From positions 372,001 through 436,000 of the forward strand of contig NZ_FQWK01000001.1 in assembly GCF_900129655.1 (NCBI RefSeq): DNA of 64,000 nt, given 5' to 3'. Made by a program: the position numbers and the translations under genes. The stretch's first letter is position 1, and each line of letters begins with the position of its first letter. This DNA comes from Bacteroides clarus YIT 12056. Its GTDB lineage: Bacteria; Bacteroidota; Bacteroidia; Bacteroidales; Bacteroidaceae. Positions 1 through 9,811 of the stretch are shown here, piece after piece. Under the pieces are notes generated by a model, which did not search any database, had not been told where the DNA came from, and was given only the letters and a program-made list of their open reading frames with translations.

Positions 1-1
1 T

Positions 2-1099
2 ACAAAATTGTTGGTTGAGAAGTATGGGATGGAAGCTAAAAAGAAAGGTCTGAAAGATGCGGAAGCAGCAAGATATATATTATCTCATATAAAACCTTCG
101 GTAGAGTGTCTTGATGTACCGGATAATGCTTATGTAGATGGAGCTGTAACTTTAAAAGCAAAGCAGCAATTGCAAACATTGACAAAGAAAGGAAAACCAT
201 TTTTTTTGGCTGTTGGCTATCATAAACCTCATTTACCTTTTGTTGCACCTAAAAAATATTGGGATTTATATGATAGGAAATCTATGCCTATTGCTGAATT
301 TCAAGCACATGCAAAAGGCAGCCCTGAACTTGCATATCATCGTTGTGGTGAATTGAAAAAATATACTGATATTCCTGAATTCTGTATATTTACAGATCAA
401 TCTTTGCATACAGGTTTGGCTTTAGAAAAGCAGAAAGAATTGATACATGGATATTATGCATGTATTTCTTATTTGGATACACAAGTGGGGGAATTACTTG
501 ATACATTAGATTCTCTTGGTACACTTCACAATACAATTATTGTTTTATGGGGGGACCATGGTTGGCATTTGGGCGATCATGATTTGTGGAATAAGCATAC
601 GAACTTTGAGAATGCGACAAAAGTGCCATTAATAATAGCTGCACCGGGAATGTCATCAGGTAATGCGGATACTTTTGCGGAATTTGTTGATATATATCCC
701 ACATTGTGTGACTTAGCGGGTATTGGTATACCTTCAGATATTGATGGGAAGAGTTTAGTTCCGGCAATGGAAAACAAAAAGAGTAGGATTCGTAATTATG
801 CTGTTAGTCAGTATCCGCGTAAATTTACAAAAGAAGAGGCTGATAGGCGAGGATATACCAGCACAACAATAATGGGGTATTCTTTGCGTACAGAAGGATA
901 TCGTTATACTGTGTGGGCTCATGATTTTACTACTAGACAATCTTTTAATGACGGAAAAATATATGCGGAAGAACTTTATGATTATCAAAAGGATCCATTG
1001 GAGACGATCAATGTTGTCACAGATAAAGAATACCTTAAAATTAAAGAAAAATTAAAAGATATGATGATGGATTTTTTCTCAAAGCAAATGGATAAATAG
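2..1099 (+). CDS. Sulfatase, iduronate-2-sulfatase-like (5' end outside window)
   Basis: C-terminal two thirds of a type I sulfatase; the frame is open to the window edge, so the start and the formylglycine motif lie outside. Visible marks are FFLAVGYHKPHLPF, the SYLDTQVGELLDTLD helix and GDHGWHLGDHDLWNKHTNFE, which closely follow the metal- and sulfate-binding layout of iduronate-2-sulfatases (the family called S1_7). Known members remove 2-O-sulfate from uronic acids, but related S1_7 enzymes act on other sugars, so the substrate is an inference. The gene is visibly more AT-rich than the sulfatase 40 bp downstream, which suggests a different origin. It is followed on the same strand by a second sulfatase and probably ends a locus that lies upstream of the window. 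Confidence 0.88.
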   Translation, partial: TKLLVEKYGMEAKKKGLKDAEAARYILSHIKPSVECLDVPDNAYVDGAVTLKAKQQLQTLTKKGKPFFLAVGYHKPHLPFVAPKKYWDLYDRKSMPIAEFQAHAKGSPELAYHRCGELKKYTDIPEFCIFTDQSLHTGLALEKQKELIHGYYACISYLDTQVGELLDTLDSLGTLHNTIIVLWGDHGWHLGDHDLWNKHTNFENATKVPLIIAAPGMSSGNADTFAEFVDIYPTLCDLAGIGIPSDIDGKSLVPAMENKKSRIRNYAVSQYPRKFTKEEADRRGYTSTTIMGYSLRTEGYRYTVWAHDFTTRQSFNDGKIYAEELYDYQKDPLETINVVTDKEYLKIKEKLKDMMMDFFSKQMDK

Positions 1100-1138
1100 A
1101 GGAAAATAAATAGTTAATTGTTTTACAATGTTGTTGTT

Positions 1139-2743
1139 ATGAATCGACTATCATATACACTATTGCCCCTTACCGCCCTCGGGTTCTCGGCTTGTACTTC
1201 CCCAAAGAAGGAGGTAAGTCGTCCTAACATTATCTTTATGATGACGGACGACCATACCACACAGGCGATGTCATGTTATGGCGGTCGTCTTATCCAAACT
1301 CCGAATATGGATAGGATAGCCAATGAGGGTATCCGTATGGATAACTGCTATGCAGTCAATGCGCTGTCAGGTCCCTCGCGCGCTTGTATTCTCACGGGTA
1401 AGTTCAGCCACATGAATGGCTTTACTGATAATGCGAGTACTTTCGATGGAAGTCAGCAAACCTTCCCGAAACTATTGCAGGCAGCAGGTTATCAGACATC
1501 AGTGATTGGTAAGTGGCATCTGATAACCGAACCGCAAGGGTTCGATTACTGGTGTATTCTGAGCGGACAGCATGAGCAGGGCGATTATTATAATCCCGAC
1601 TTTATTGAAAACGGTAAGCATGTGGTGGAGCAAGGTTACGTGACCGACATAGTTACCGATAAAGCGATCGAGTATTTGGAACATCGGGACAAGAGTAAGC
1701 CTTTCTGCATGATGTATCATCAAAAAGCTCCCCATCGCAATTGGATGCCGGCGCCCCGTCATTTGGGGATGTTCAACAACACCACATTCCCGGAACCCGG
1801 CACGCTTTTCGATACATACGAAGGCAGAGGACGTGCCGCCAAAGAACAAGATATGTCGATTGAGCATACGTTGACTGATGACTGGGATTTGAAGTTGCTG
1901 ACCCGTGAGGAAATGCTGAAAGACACTACCAACCGTCTTTATCAGGTATATAAGCGTATGCCGGCTGCCGTACAGGACAAATGGGATTCTGTCTATGCGC
2001 AACGCATTTCGGAGTATCGTAACGGAAACCTAAAAGGCAATGCGTTAATCAGCTGGAAATATCAGCAATACATGCGCGATTATTTGGCTACCGTAGTTGC
2101 TGTGGACGAGAATATCGGACGGTTACTCAATTATTTGGAAAAGACGGGCGAATTAGATAACACAATCATTGTCTATACTTCCGACCAGGGTTTCTTTTTA
2201 GGAGAGCATGGCTGGTTTGACAAGCGTTTCATGTATGAAGAGTGTCAGCGTATGCCGATGATTGTCCGATATCCCAAAGCAATCAAGGCGGGAAGCACAT
2301 CGAATGCGATAGCTATGAACATAGACTTTGCTCCTACATTCCTGGATTTTGCAGGAGTAGAAATTCCGGATGATATTCAGGGAGAATCTTTGAAACCGGT
2401 TCTTACCAATGAGGGGAATGCGCCAGCTGATTGGCGGAAGGCAGCTTATTACCATTATTATGAATACCCTGCCGAACATTCGGTGAAACGCCATTATGGT
2501 ATTCGTACGACTGATTTTAAATTGATTCATTTCTATAATGATGTGGATGAATGGGAAATGTATGATATGCAGAATGATCCGCACGAGTTGAATAATCTAT
2601 ACGGTAATCCTGAATATACTGCTAAACAAGCCGAACTTATGCTGTTACTGAAAGAAGTGCAGGAACAATATAAGGACAATGACCCTGATGAGAGGATAAC
2701 GGAATTGTTTAAAGGTGACAGGCGTTTTATGGAGAATCGGTGA
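1139..2743 (+). CDS. Lipoprotein sulfatase, S1 family
   Basis: Complete type I sulfatase of 534 aa. The ATG at 1139 is preferred over an upstream TTG at 1118 because it begins a lipoprotein signal ending in GFSAC, followed directly by PNIIFMMTDDH, where the two Asp are calcium ligands. The sulfatase signature SGPSRACILTG is near residue 77; its Ser, not Cys, must be oxidised to formylglycine, as is usual in Bacteroides. GKWHL and the second metal site TSDQGFFLGEHGWFDKRF are present. Overall it resembles the subfamily that includes GlcNAc-6-O-sulfatases, but the substrate cannot be read from sequence. The residues after the lipid Cys (TSPKKEV) are basic rather than acidic, so inner-leaflet (periplasmic) anchoring is more likely than surface export. 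It is probably cotranscribed with the preceding sulfatase. Confidence 0.88.
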   Translation: MNRLSYTLLPLTALGFSACTSPKKEVSRPNIIFMMTDDHTTQAMSCYGGRLIQTPNMDRIANEGIRMDNCYAVNALSGPSRACILTGKFSHMNGFTDNASTFDGSQQTFPKLLQAAGYQTSVIGKWHLITEPQGFDYWCILSGQHEQGDYYNPDFIENGKHVVEQGYVTDIVTDKAIEYLEHRDKSKPFCMMYHQKAPHRNWMPAPRHLGMFNNTTFPEPGTLFDTYEGRGRAAKEQDMSIEHTLTDDWDLKLLTREEMLKDTTNRLYQVYKRMPAAVQDKWDSVYAQRISEYRNGNLKGNALISWKYQQYMRDYLATVVAVDENIGRLLNYLEKTGELDNTIIVYTSDQGFFLGEHGWFDKRFMYEECQRMPMIVRYPKAIKAGSTSNAIAMNIDFAPTFLDFAGVEIPDDIQGESLKPVLTNEGNAPADWRKAAYYHYYEYPAEHSVKRHYGIRTTDFKLIHFYNDVDEWEMYDMQNDPHELNNLYGNPEYTAKQAELMLLLKEVQEQYKDNDPDERITELFKGDRRFMENR

Positions 2744-2768
2744 AAAGTAGAGGATTCTTTGCCCGAAC

Positions 2769-2799
2769 TTGATATTTAACAGGAGAATACTTATATTTG
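2769..2799 (+). promoter_or_regulatory. Bacteroides-type promoter of the cytidylate-kinase-like gene
   Basis: TTG at 2769-2771, a 20-bp spacer, then TATATTTG at 2792-2799. This matches the Bacteroides sigma-ABfr pattern (-33 TTG, -7 TAnnTTTG). The start codon is 27 bp downstream. Confidence 0.6.
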
Positions 2800-2825
2800 C
2801 TACCAATCATTCATAAAATATATCT

Positions 2826-3455
2826 ATGGACAATAAATTTGTAGTAAATATAGGTCGCCAGTTGGGTAGTGGCGGACGAGAAATCGGAGAGAAGCTGGCT
2901 GTTCGCTTGGGCATTGATTTTTATGATAAGGAACTGATTAACCTTGCTTCCGAAGAAAGCGGATTGTGCAGGGAATTCTTTGAGAAAGCGGATGAAAAGG
3001 CTTCACAGGGAATTATAGGTGGTTTGTTTGGTATGCGTTTTCCGTTCATAAGTGACGGAGCCATGCCTGCAACCAATTGCTTGAGCAACGATGCATTGTT
3101 TAAGGTGCAAAGTGATGTGATACGGAAGCTTGCTTCCGAGAAGTCCTGTTTGTTCGTAGGGCGTTGCGCCGATTACATTTTGCGGGATAATCCGCGTTGT
3201 GTCAATATCTTTATTTCTGCATCGCGCGAAGATCGGATAGTCCGTTTATGCCGTCTGCATTCTATTTCGGAGAACGCGGCAGAGGAGAAAATGAATAAAG
3301 CGGATAAGCGGCGTGCGGAATATTATAACTATTATAGTTATAAGACTTGGGGAGCGGCTGCTACCTATCATCTTTGTATTGATTCATCCGTATTGGGTAT
3401 TGACGAAACGGTCAGCTATATAGAAGAGTTCATAAGGAAGAAACTGAAACTGTAG
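2826..3455 (+). CDS. Cytidylate kinase-like family protein
   Basis: Protein of 209 aa of the cytidylate-kinase-like family (Pfam Cytidylate_kin2 type). The N-terminal GRQLGSGGREIGEKLA replaces a classic Walker A P-loop and is the family hallmark; FVGRCADYIL and the late RAEYYNYYSYKTWG are also typical. Authentic CMP kinase is a different protein, so this is a nucleotide-binding kinase of uncertain substrate, probably cytosolic since no signal peptide is seen. It has its own promoter and sits between the sulfatase locus and the convergent transporter. A perfect palindrome serves as terminator downstream. The family assignment is secure; the reaction is not. Confidence 0.82.
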   Translation: MDNKFVVNIGRQLGSGGREIGEKLAVRLGIDFYDKELINLASEESGLCREFFEKADEKASQGIIGGLFGMRFPFISDGAMPATNCLSNDALFKVQSDVIRKLASEKSCLFVGRCADYILRDNPRCVNIFISASREDRIVRLCRLHSISENAAEEKMNKADKRRAEYYNYYSYKTWGAAATYHLCIDSSVLGIDETVSYIEEFIRKKLKL

Positions 3456-3524
3456 TTTGCGAGTTCGTTGGAGTGGGAATATATCATCACATAAAAAAGC
3501 CCTCTGAATAAGCTCAATAATCAT

Positions 3525-3588
3525 TATAAATAAAATCGGGGAGAAATTTACTATAATTATAGTAAATTTCTCCCCGATTTTATTTATA
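3525..3588. terminator. Perfect 64-bp palindrome, bidirectional terminator
   Basis: Two 32-bp arms without a loop, centred at 3556/3557, with the GC-rich core CGGGGAG / CTCCCCG and AT-rich flanks. It lies between the ends of two convergent genes (3455 and 3616) and can terminate both transcripts. Confidence 0.75.
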
Positions 3589-3615
3589 GCTTGAAAGCAC
3601 TCCTTGAACTAATCT

Positions 3616-5277
3616 TTACATCATTGCCAGCAATATCATTTGTCCCGCCAGAATACGCAGGAACATCGTTAACGGATAAACCGTAGAGTAACCTACTGAC
3701 GGCGCATCGTTACCCGATGCCTGATTGGAATATGCCAGTGCGGGCGGATCGGTATTACTGCCGGCAATCAGACCCATTAACGTGAAGTAATTGACCTTGC
3801 AATAAAGTCGGGCAATAATGCCGATTATCAGTAACGGAATGGTGGTAATCAGGAAACCATAACCCACATAAGATAAACCGCTTCCTTCCACTACTGTTTG
3901 TACAAAATGCTCTCCCGCCTCTATTCCCACGCTGGCAAGGAACAGTACGATACCTATCTCACGCAGCATTAAGTTGGCGCTCATGGTGGTATATGTTACA
4001 AGATGAAGTTTGTGTCCGAAGCGTCCGATAAGGATGGCCACTACCAGCGGACCGCCTGCCAGACCTAATTTCACCGGAGTTGGCATGCCGGGGAATGCAA
4101 TAGGCAGGCTGCCCAATAAGATACCCAGGAATATACCTACGAAAATTGTAACGATATTCGGCGTATCCAGACGTTTCAGCTGATTACCCAATACGCCGGC
4201 TACACGCTCTACGGCATCTTGTTGCCCTACAACCATTACGCGGTCACCCACTTGGAGCACCAGATTAGGATCGGCAAATAAGTCCATACCCGAACGGTTG
4301 ATACGTGTTACGTTTACACCGTACATACTGCGGAAGTGCATGCTTCCCAGTTTCTTTCCGTTGATTTCCGACTTGGTAACCAAGATACGGCGTGAAACCA
4401 TGGGAGTATCCTGCTTCTCCCAGTCTACTTGGATTTCCTTACCGATAAAGGCTGTTACGGCTTCAGCATCCTCCTCGGAACATACGATGAACAACTGGTC
4501 ACCGATGTGGAATTCCGTGTCTTGGTTCGGGATGCTGACATGCCCTTCGTGACGAATGCGGGAGCATACGAAAGAACGTCCCAGGAAGTCTTTCACCTGA
4601 ATCAGCTTTTTACCGTCGATAGCTTCATTACGCACTTCCAGATGCAGCATATGCGGCATGTGTTTCATATCGGTTTCTTGCGTATTGAGTTGCTCTTCTT
4701 CCTTTTTCAGATTGATGCGGCAGATATAACGCACGGCGATAATAGCACCGATGATACCCACTACGCCGAGCGGATAGGCGCAAGCATATCCCAATGCAAT
4801 AGGATCACCTGTATAGTTCAGCTGGTTCAGCGCTTCTTGGGCGGCACCCAAACCGGGAGTATTGGTCACGGCACCGTACAGAATACCTACTATCATCGGA
4901 AGGTCTATATTACCGTCAATGAAGTAAATACTCAATGCGACAACGATATTCAGTGCCACAATGCCTACGGCAAGCATGTTTAGCGTCATACCCCCTTTCT
5001 TGAAAGAGGAGAAGAACGACGGCCCCACTTGCAGACCGATACAGAATACAAATAAAATCAAACCGAATTCTCGGATGAAATGCAAAATGTGTGTTTCACC
5101 TGTAAATCCGAAATGCCCCATCAGAATACCGGTAAAGAGTACAAACGTCACTCCCAGCGATACTCCGAAAACTTTAATCTTGCCCAACAGTACCCCTACG
5201 GATATAACGAATGCGTATAAGCAGACGATATGCGCAACGGATGTCGGGTCCCAAAGAAGACTTTCTAACCAGTTCAT
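3616..5277 (-). CDS. YidE/AspT-type putative transporter
   Basis: Inner-membrane protein of 553 aa of the aspartate:alanine exchanger-like (AspT/YidE/YbjL) family. It has the internal duplication of that family: an N-terminal set of hydrophobic helices with [16 protein letters not shown] near residue 136, two cytosolic RCK_C/TrkA_C-type domains at about residues 205-370, and a second helix set with [15 protein letters not shown] near residue 501. The paired TNTPGL and NTDPPAL re-entrant motifs are the recognisable signature. Family members exchange small anions or amino acids; the substrate here is unknown. The gene converges on the cytidylate-kinase-like gene and is divergent from mutA. Confidence 0.85.
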   Translation of the reverse strand: MNWLESLLWDPTSVAHIVCLYAFVISVGVLLGKIKVFGVSLGVTFVLFTGILMGHFGFTGETHILHFIREFGLILFVFCIGLQVGPSFFSSFKKGGMTLNMLAVGIVALNIVVALSIYFIDGNIDLPMIVGILYGAVTNTPGLGAAQEALNQLNYTGDPIALGYACAYPLGVVGIIGAIIAVRYICRINLKKEEEQLNTQETDMKHMPHMLHLEVRNEAIDGKKLIQVKDFLGRSFVCSRIRHEGHVSIPNQDTEFHIGDQLFIVCSEEDAEAVTAFIGKEIQVDWEKQDTPMVSRRILVTKSEINGKKLGSMHFRSMYGVNVTRINRSGMDLFADPNLVLQVGDRVMVVGQQDAVERVAGVLGNQLKRLDTPNIVTIFVGIFLGILLGSLPIAFPGMPTPVKLGLAGGPLVVAILIGRFGHKLHLVTYTTMSANLMLREIGIVLFLASVGIEAGEHFVQTVVEGSGLSYVGYGFLITTIPLLIIGIIARLYCKVNYFTLMGLIAGSNTDPPALAYSNQASGNDAPSVGYSTVYPLTMFLRILAGQMILLAMM

Positions 5278-5312
5278 AGTACCTTATTATATATTGCTTT
5301 AAAAATTTTGCG

Positions 5313-5342
5313 CAAAATTACTTAATAAAGGGGAGGTAACAA
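5313..5342 (-). promoter_or_regulatory. Promoter of the YidE-like transporter
   Basis: On the minus strand TTG (5342-5340), 19-bp spacer, then TAATTTTG (5320-5313), matching the Bacteroides consensus. The start codon is 35 bp downstream. Confidence 0.6.
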
Positions 5343-5481
5343 AAGGTTTGCCTTTCTTTTTGTAATACCAACTTTGCAAAAGCATGGGGTATGCGGGGAA
5401 TATGTCTTGAATAAGGATGAACATAGTGCTATCAGTAAGTGCAATTTTCTCTAAAAAGCCTTTTTGTTTTAAGTATTTCCT

Positions 5482-5489
5482 TATATTTG
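5482..5489 (+). promoter_or_regulatory. -7 element of the mutA-mutB promoter
   Basis: TATATTTG, a match to TAnnTTTG, 56 bp before the mutA start codon. T-rich sequence lies upstream, but TTG is at 15 bp rather than the usual 19-21 bp, so the -33 part is weak. Confidence 0.5.
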
Positions 5490-5545
5490 CAAGTCTCTTG
5501 ATGACAAAATGAATACTATTCATCTATTTTAATTTTAAATAAACT

Positions 5546-7447
5546 ATGGCAGACAGTAAAGAAAAACTCTTCTCGGACTTTTCTCCGGTTTCTACGGAAC
5601 AGTGGATGGAGAAAGTAACCGCAGACTTAAAAGGTGCGGACTTTGAGAAAAAGCTCGTTTGGAGGACGAATGAAGGATTCAAAGTGAAACCTTTCTATCG
5701 CATGGAAGACCTCGAAGGTTTGAAGACCACAAATGCTCTTCCCGGTGAGTTCCCGTACCTTAGAGGTACAAAGAAAAACAACAATGAGTGGTTCGTTCGC
5801 CAGGAAATAAAGGTGGAATGTCCTAAAGAAGCCAATGCCAAGGCATTGGATATCCTGAATAAGGGCATCGATTCACTCTCTTTCCACGTGAAAGCCAAAG
5901 AACTGAGTGCGGAGTATATCGAGACTTTGCTGAAAGACATCTGCGCGGAATGTGTGGAATTGAACTTCTCTACCTGCCAGGGACATGTGGTGGAGTTGGC
6001 GGAACTTTTGGTCGCTTATTTCCAAAAGAAAGACTATGACCTTACGAAGTTGCAGGGTTCTATCAACTATGATTATTTCAACAAGATGCTGGCTAAGGGT
6101 AAAGAGAAAGGTGATATGGTAGCTACTGCCAAAGCCTTGATTGAAGCTACTTCCGTTCTTCCGAAATATCGCGTGCTGAATGTAAATGCGCTGACACTCA
6201 ACAATGCGGGTGCATATATCTATCAGGAATTGGGCTATGCGTTGGCTTGGGGTAATGAATACATGAACCAACTGACCGATGCCGGACTGCCGGCAGCTCT
6301 GGTAGCCAAGAAGATTAAGTTTAATTTCGGTATCAGTTCCAATTATTTCCTTGAAATCGCAAAATTCCGTGCAGCCCGTATGTTGTGGGCCAATATCGTA
6401 GCTTCTTATAATCCGGAATGTCTGCGCGATTGCGAAAACAAAGGCGAACACAATGAATGCCGCTGTGCTGCCAAAATGAGAATACATGCGGAAACCTCGA
6501 CTTTCAACCTCACTTTGTTCGATGCACATGTAAATTTGTTGCGTACGCAGACTGAGGCTATGAGCGCTGCTCTTGCGGGCGTTGACTCTATGACAGTGGT
6601 TCCGTTCGATAAGACGTATGCCGCTCCCGATGAATTCTCGGAACGTCTGGCGCGTAACCAACAGTTGCTGTTGAAAGAGGAATCTCACTTTGACAAGGTG
6701 ATTGACCCTGCTGCCGGTTCTTATTACATCGAGAACTTGACCGTGGCTATTGCCAAGCAAGCTTGGGAACTGTTCCTTGCAGTGGAAGAAGAGAGCGGTT
6801 TCTATGCCTCTGTAAAATCCGGTAAGGTACAGGCAGCCGTGAACGAAAGCAATACGGTTCGTCATGCGGCTGTTGCCAAGCGTAAGGAAGCGTTGTTGGG
6901 TACTAACCAGTTCCCGAACTTCAACGAAAAGGCGGGCGACAAGAAACCTTTGGAAGCCTCTTGTTGCTGTGGCGGACACAGCACTTGCGAAAAGGATGTT
7001 CCTTCACTGAACTTCGACCGTGCCGCCAGCGAATTTGAAGCATTGCGTCTGGAAACGGAAGCTTCGGGCAAGCGTCCTAAGGCGTTTATGCTGACTATCG
7101 GTAACTTGGCAATGCGCCAGGCACGTGCTCAATATTCTTGTAACTTCCTGGCTTGCGCCGGATATGAAGTTGTTGACAACCTCGGTTTCCCGACCGTAGA
7201 GGAGGGTGTGGAAGCAGCGATGGAAGCTAAAGCCGATATTGTGGTTCTCTGTTCGAGCGATGATGAATATGCGGAATATGCCGTTCCTGCTTTCAAAGCT
7301 TTGAATGGTCGCGCTATGTTCATTGTTGCCGGTGCTCCTGCCTGCATGGACGAGCTGAAAGCGGCAGGCATCGAGAACTTTATCCATGTTCGTGTCAACG
7401 TTCTGGAAACATTAAAGGAATTCAACAAGATATTAATCAAGAATTAA
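5546..7447 (+). CDS. mutA: Methylmalonyl-CoA mutase small subunit
   Basis: Protein of 633 aa, the alpha (non-catalytic) subunit of heterodimeric methylmalonyl-CoA mutase, which interconverts succinyl-CoA and (R)-methylmalonyl-CoA in the propionate pathway. The TIM-barrel half is recognisable from LYRDL-like N-terminal features, NFGISSNYFLEIAKFRAARMLW and RNQQLLLKEESHFDKVIDPAAGSYYIE. The C-terminal flavodoxin-like domain starts near residue 500 but lacks the B12-binding DxHxxG, as expected for this subunit. Odd points are two Cys-rich inserts: CLRDCENKGEHNECRC near residue 291 and SCCCGGHSTC near residue 471, which could be a metal site. mutB follows 84 bp downstream and the two are surely cotranscribed. 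Confidence 0.95.
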   Translation: MADSKEKLFSDFSPVSTEQWMEKVTADLKGADFEKKLVWRTNEGFKVKPFYRMEDLEGLKTTNALPGEFPYLRGTKKNNNEWFVRQEIKVECPKEANAKALDILNKGIDSLSFHVKAKELSAEYIETLLKDICAECVELNFSTCQGHVVELAELLVAYFQKKDYDLTKLQGSINYDYFNKMLAKGKEKGDMVATAKALIEATSVLPKYRVLNVNALTLNNAGAYIYQELGYALAWGNEYMNQLTDAGLPAALVAKKIKFNFGISSNYFLEIAKFRAARMLWANIVASYNPECLRDCENKGEHNECRCAAKMRIHAETSTFNLTLFDAHVNLLRTQTEAMSAALAGVDSMTVVPFDKTYAAPDEFSERLARNQQLLLKEESHFDKVIDPAAGSYYIENLTVAIAKQAWELFLAVEEESGFYASVKSGKVQAAVNESNTVRHAAVAKRKEALLGTNQFPNFNEKAGDKKPLEASCCCGGHSTCEKDVPSLNFDRAASEFEALRLETEASGKRPKAFMLTIGNLAMRQARAQYSCNFLACAGYEVVDNLGFPTVEEGVEAAMEAKADIVVLCSSDDEYAEYAVPAFKALNGRAMFIVAGAPACMDELKAAGIENFIHVRVNVLETLKEFNKILIKN

Positions 7448-7511
7448 GAATGAAAAATGAAGAATAGGCTGAGCATTTATTCCGCATGGTAATTCTTCAT
7501 TCGTCATTCTT
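7446..7511 (+). repeat. Hairpin between mutA and mutB
   Basis: The 20-nt arms 7446-7465 and 7492-7511 are complementary at 18 of 20 positions (AAGAATGA..AATGAAGAAT against its inverse) with a 26-nt loop. It overlaps the mutA stop codon and has no T tract, so it is more likely an intercistronic mRNA structure or a dispersed repeat than a terminator. Confidence 0.6.
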
Positions 7512-7531
7512 TGTTCATCATTTTTAAGAAG

Positions 7532-9679
7532 ATGAGAAAAGATTTTAAAAACTTAGATATATATGCCGCTTTTCAGCCTGCCAATGGTGCTGAGTGGCAA
7601 AAAGCTAACGGCATCAAAGCTGACTGGAAAACTCCGGAACACATTGAAGTGAAGCCTGTTTACACCAAAGAAGACCTCGAAGGTATGGAACACCTCAACT
7701 ATGCGGCAGGTATTCCGCCTTATCTGCGCGGTCCGTATTCTGTAATGTATACCTTGCGTCCATGGACTATCCGTCAGTATGCCGGGTTTTCTACTGCCGA
7801 GGAGTCCAATGCGTTTTATCGCCGTAATCTGGCTTCCGGACAGAAAGGTCTGTCCGTTGCATTCGACTTGGCTACCCACCGTGGCTACGATCCCGACCAC
7901 GAGCGTGTAGTTGGTGATGTTGGTAAGGCAGGTGTATCTATCTGTTCACTGGAAAACATGAAGGTGCTTTTCGACGGTATTCCTTTGAACAAGATGTCAG
8001 TGTCTATGACTATGAATGGCGCGGTACTTCCGATTATGGCATTCTACATCAATGCCGGTCTGGAACAGGGCGCTAAGCTGGAAGAAATGGCAGGTACTAT
8101 CCAAAATGATATCCTGAAAGAATTCATGGTGCGTAACACTTATATCTATCCGCCTGCATTCTCTATGAAGATTATCTCCGATATCTTTGAATATACATCT
8201 CAGAAGATGCCTAAGTTCAACTCTATCTCTATCTCCGGTTATCATATGCAGGAAGCCGGTGCTACGGCGGATATCGAGTTGGCCTATACACTGGCCGACG
8301 GTCTGGAATATCTTCGTGCGGGTGTTGCCGCCGGTATTGATATTGATGCGTTCGCGCCTCGTCTGTCATTCTTCTGGGCTATCGGTACCAACCACTTTAT
8401 GGAAATCGCCAAGATGCGTGCCGCGCGTATGTTGTGGGCTAAGATTGTGAAGCAATTCAATCCGAAGAACCCGAAATCACTTGCCTTGCGTACACACTCC
8501 CAGACTTCCGGTTGGTCACTGACCGAGCAAGACCCGTTCAACAACGTAGGCCGTACCTGTATTGAGGCTATGGCTGCCGCTTTGGGACATACACAGTCTC
8601 TGCATACCAATGCTTTGGATGAGGCTATCGCCTTGCCTACCGATTTCTCCGCGCGTATCGCACGTAATACGCAGATTTATATTCAGGAAGAAACTTATAT
8701 CTGCAAGAATGTCGACCCATGGGGCGGTTCTTACTATGTAGAGTCTCTGACCAATGAACTGGCGCACAAGGCTTGGGAATTGATTCAGGAAGTGGAAAAA
8801 CTGGGCGGTATGGCGAAGGCTATCGAAACCGGTATTCCCAAGATGCGTATCGAAGAGGCTGCCGCACGTACGCAAGCCCGTATAGACAGTGGTTCACAGA
8901 CTATTGTAGGTGTAAATAAGTATCGTTTGGAGAAAGAAGCCCCCATCGATATTCTTGAGATTGATAATACGGCTGTTCGCCAGGAGCAGATTCAGAACCT
9001 GAAGACATTGAAGGAAGGTCGCGATGAAGCTGCTGTTCAGAAAGCGCTCGAAGCCATTACCAAATGTGTGGAAACGAAAGAAGGCAATCTGTTGGAATTG
9101 GCAGTGGAAGCTGCACGTGTTCGTGCCACATTGGGTGAGATTTCGTATGCTTGCGAAAAAGTTGTAGGACGTTATAAAGCAGTAATTAGAACTATTTCAG
9201 GCGTGTATTCATCAGAAAGTAAAAATGACAGCGACTTCCACAAAGCGTGTGAGTTGGCTGAGAAGTTTGCGAAGAAAGAGGGGCGTCAACCTCGTATCAT
9301 GGTAGCTAAAATGGGACAGGACGGTCACGACCGTGGCGCCAAAGTGGTAGCGACCGGATATGCGGACTGCGGTTTCGACGTGGATATGGGACCGTTGTTC
9401 CAGACTCCTGCCGAAGCGGCTCGTGAAGCTGTGGAAAATGACGTTCACGTAGTGGGTGTTTCTTCATTGGCTGCCGGACACAAGACACTGGTTCCGCAGA
9501 TTATTGAAGAACTCAAGAAGTTGGGACGTGAGGATATTGTAGTTATCGCAGGTGGTGTGATTCCCGCGCAGGACTATGATTTCCTCTATAAAGCAGGTGT
9601 AGCCGCTATATTCGGCCCCGGAACTCCGGTAGCGAAGGCTGCCTGCCAGATTCTTGAAATCTTATTGGATGAGGAATAA
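7532..9679 (+). CDS. mutB: Methylmalonyl-CoA mutase large (catalytic) subunit
   Basis: Protein of 715 aa, the usual length for MutB. The ATG at 7532 is preferred over the TTG at 7511, which lies within the intercistronic hairpin. The substrate-binding TIM barrel shows [19 protein letters not shown] and [20 protein letters not shown], the regions holding the known catalytic Tyr and His. The C-terminal cobalamin domain has [18 protein letters not shown] with Asp597, His599 and Gly602 as the DxHxxG B12-ligand motif. It forms the active heterodimer with MutA and depends on adenosylcobalamin, which gut Bacteroides usually have to import. A terminator lies just downstream. Confidence 0.97.
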   Translation: MRKDFKNLDIYAAFQPANGAEWQKANGIKADWKTPEHIEVKPVYTKEDLEGMEHLNYAAGIPPYLRGPYSVMYTLRPWTIRQYAGFSTAEESNAFYRRNLASGQKGLSVAFDLATHRGYDPDHERVVGDVGKAGVSICSLENMKVLFDGIPLNKMSVSMTMNGAVLPIMAFYINAGLEQGAKLEEMAGTIQNDILKEFMVRNTYIYPPAFSMKIISDIFEYTSQKMPKFNSISISGYHMQEAGATADIELAYTLADGLEYLRAGVAAGIDIDAFAPRLSFFWAIGTNHFMEIAKMRAARMLWAKIVKQFNPKNPKSLALRTHSQTSGWSLTEQDPFNNVGRTCIEAMAAALGHTQSLHTNALDEAIALPTDFSARIARNTQIYIQEETYICKNVDPWGGSYYVESLTNELAHKAWELIQEVEKLGGMAKAIETGIPKMRIEEAAARTQARIDSGSQTIVGVNKYRLEKEAPIDILEIDNTAVRQEQIQNLKTLKEGRDEAAVQKALEAITKCVETKEGNLLELAVEAARVRATLGEISYACEKVVGRYKAVIRTISGVYSSESKNDSDFHKACELAEKFAKKEGRQPRIMVAKMGQDGHDRGAKVVATGYADCGFDVDMGPLFQTPAEAAREAVENDVHVVGVSSLAAGHKTLVPQIIEELKKLGREDIVVIAGGVIPAQDYDFLYKAGVAAIFGPGTPVAKAACQILEILLDEE

Positions 9680-9698
9680 TCCGTAAAAGGAAATGTTA

Positions 9699-9737
9699 AA
9701 AAAAGGGCGGAATGCTTTTGCATATCCGTCCTTTTTT
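9699..9737 (+). terminator. Terminator of mutA-mutB
   Basis: AAAAAAGGGCGGA pairs with TCCGTCCTTTTTT (one G-T wobble), and the descending arm ends in six T. It starts 20 bp after the mutB stop codon. Confidence 0.75.
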
Positions 9738-9778
9738 CTTAATCTGTGTTATAAAACATACTTTTTTTCTTGGATAAT

Positions 9779-9808
9779 TTGCAAATTTCTCAATTGTCCG
9801 TATCTTTG
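9779..9808 (+). promoter_or_regulatory. Orphan promoter on the plus strand
   Basis: TTG at 9779-9781 (in ATTTG), exactly 19 bp, then TATCTTTG at 9801-9808: a full Bacteroides promoter match. No gene follows on this strand; a rho-independent terminator is met about 65 nt later. Confidence 0.55.
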
Positions 9809-9811
9809 CAA

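Noticed and set aside
5299..5523. Minus-strand open frame of 74 codons between the transporter and mutA
   Set aside because: It covers the promoters of both neighbours and the product has no recognisable features.
5873..6979. Minus-strand open frame of 368 codons opposite mutA
   Set aside because: mutA is certain on the plus strand and no family is recognisable in the antisense product.
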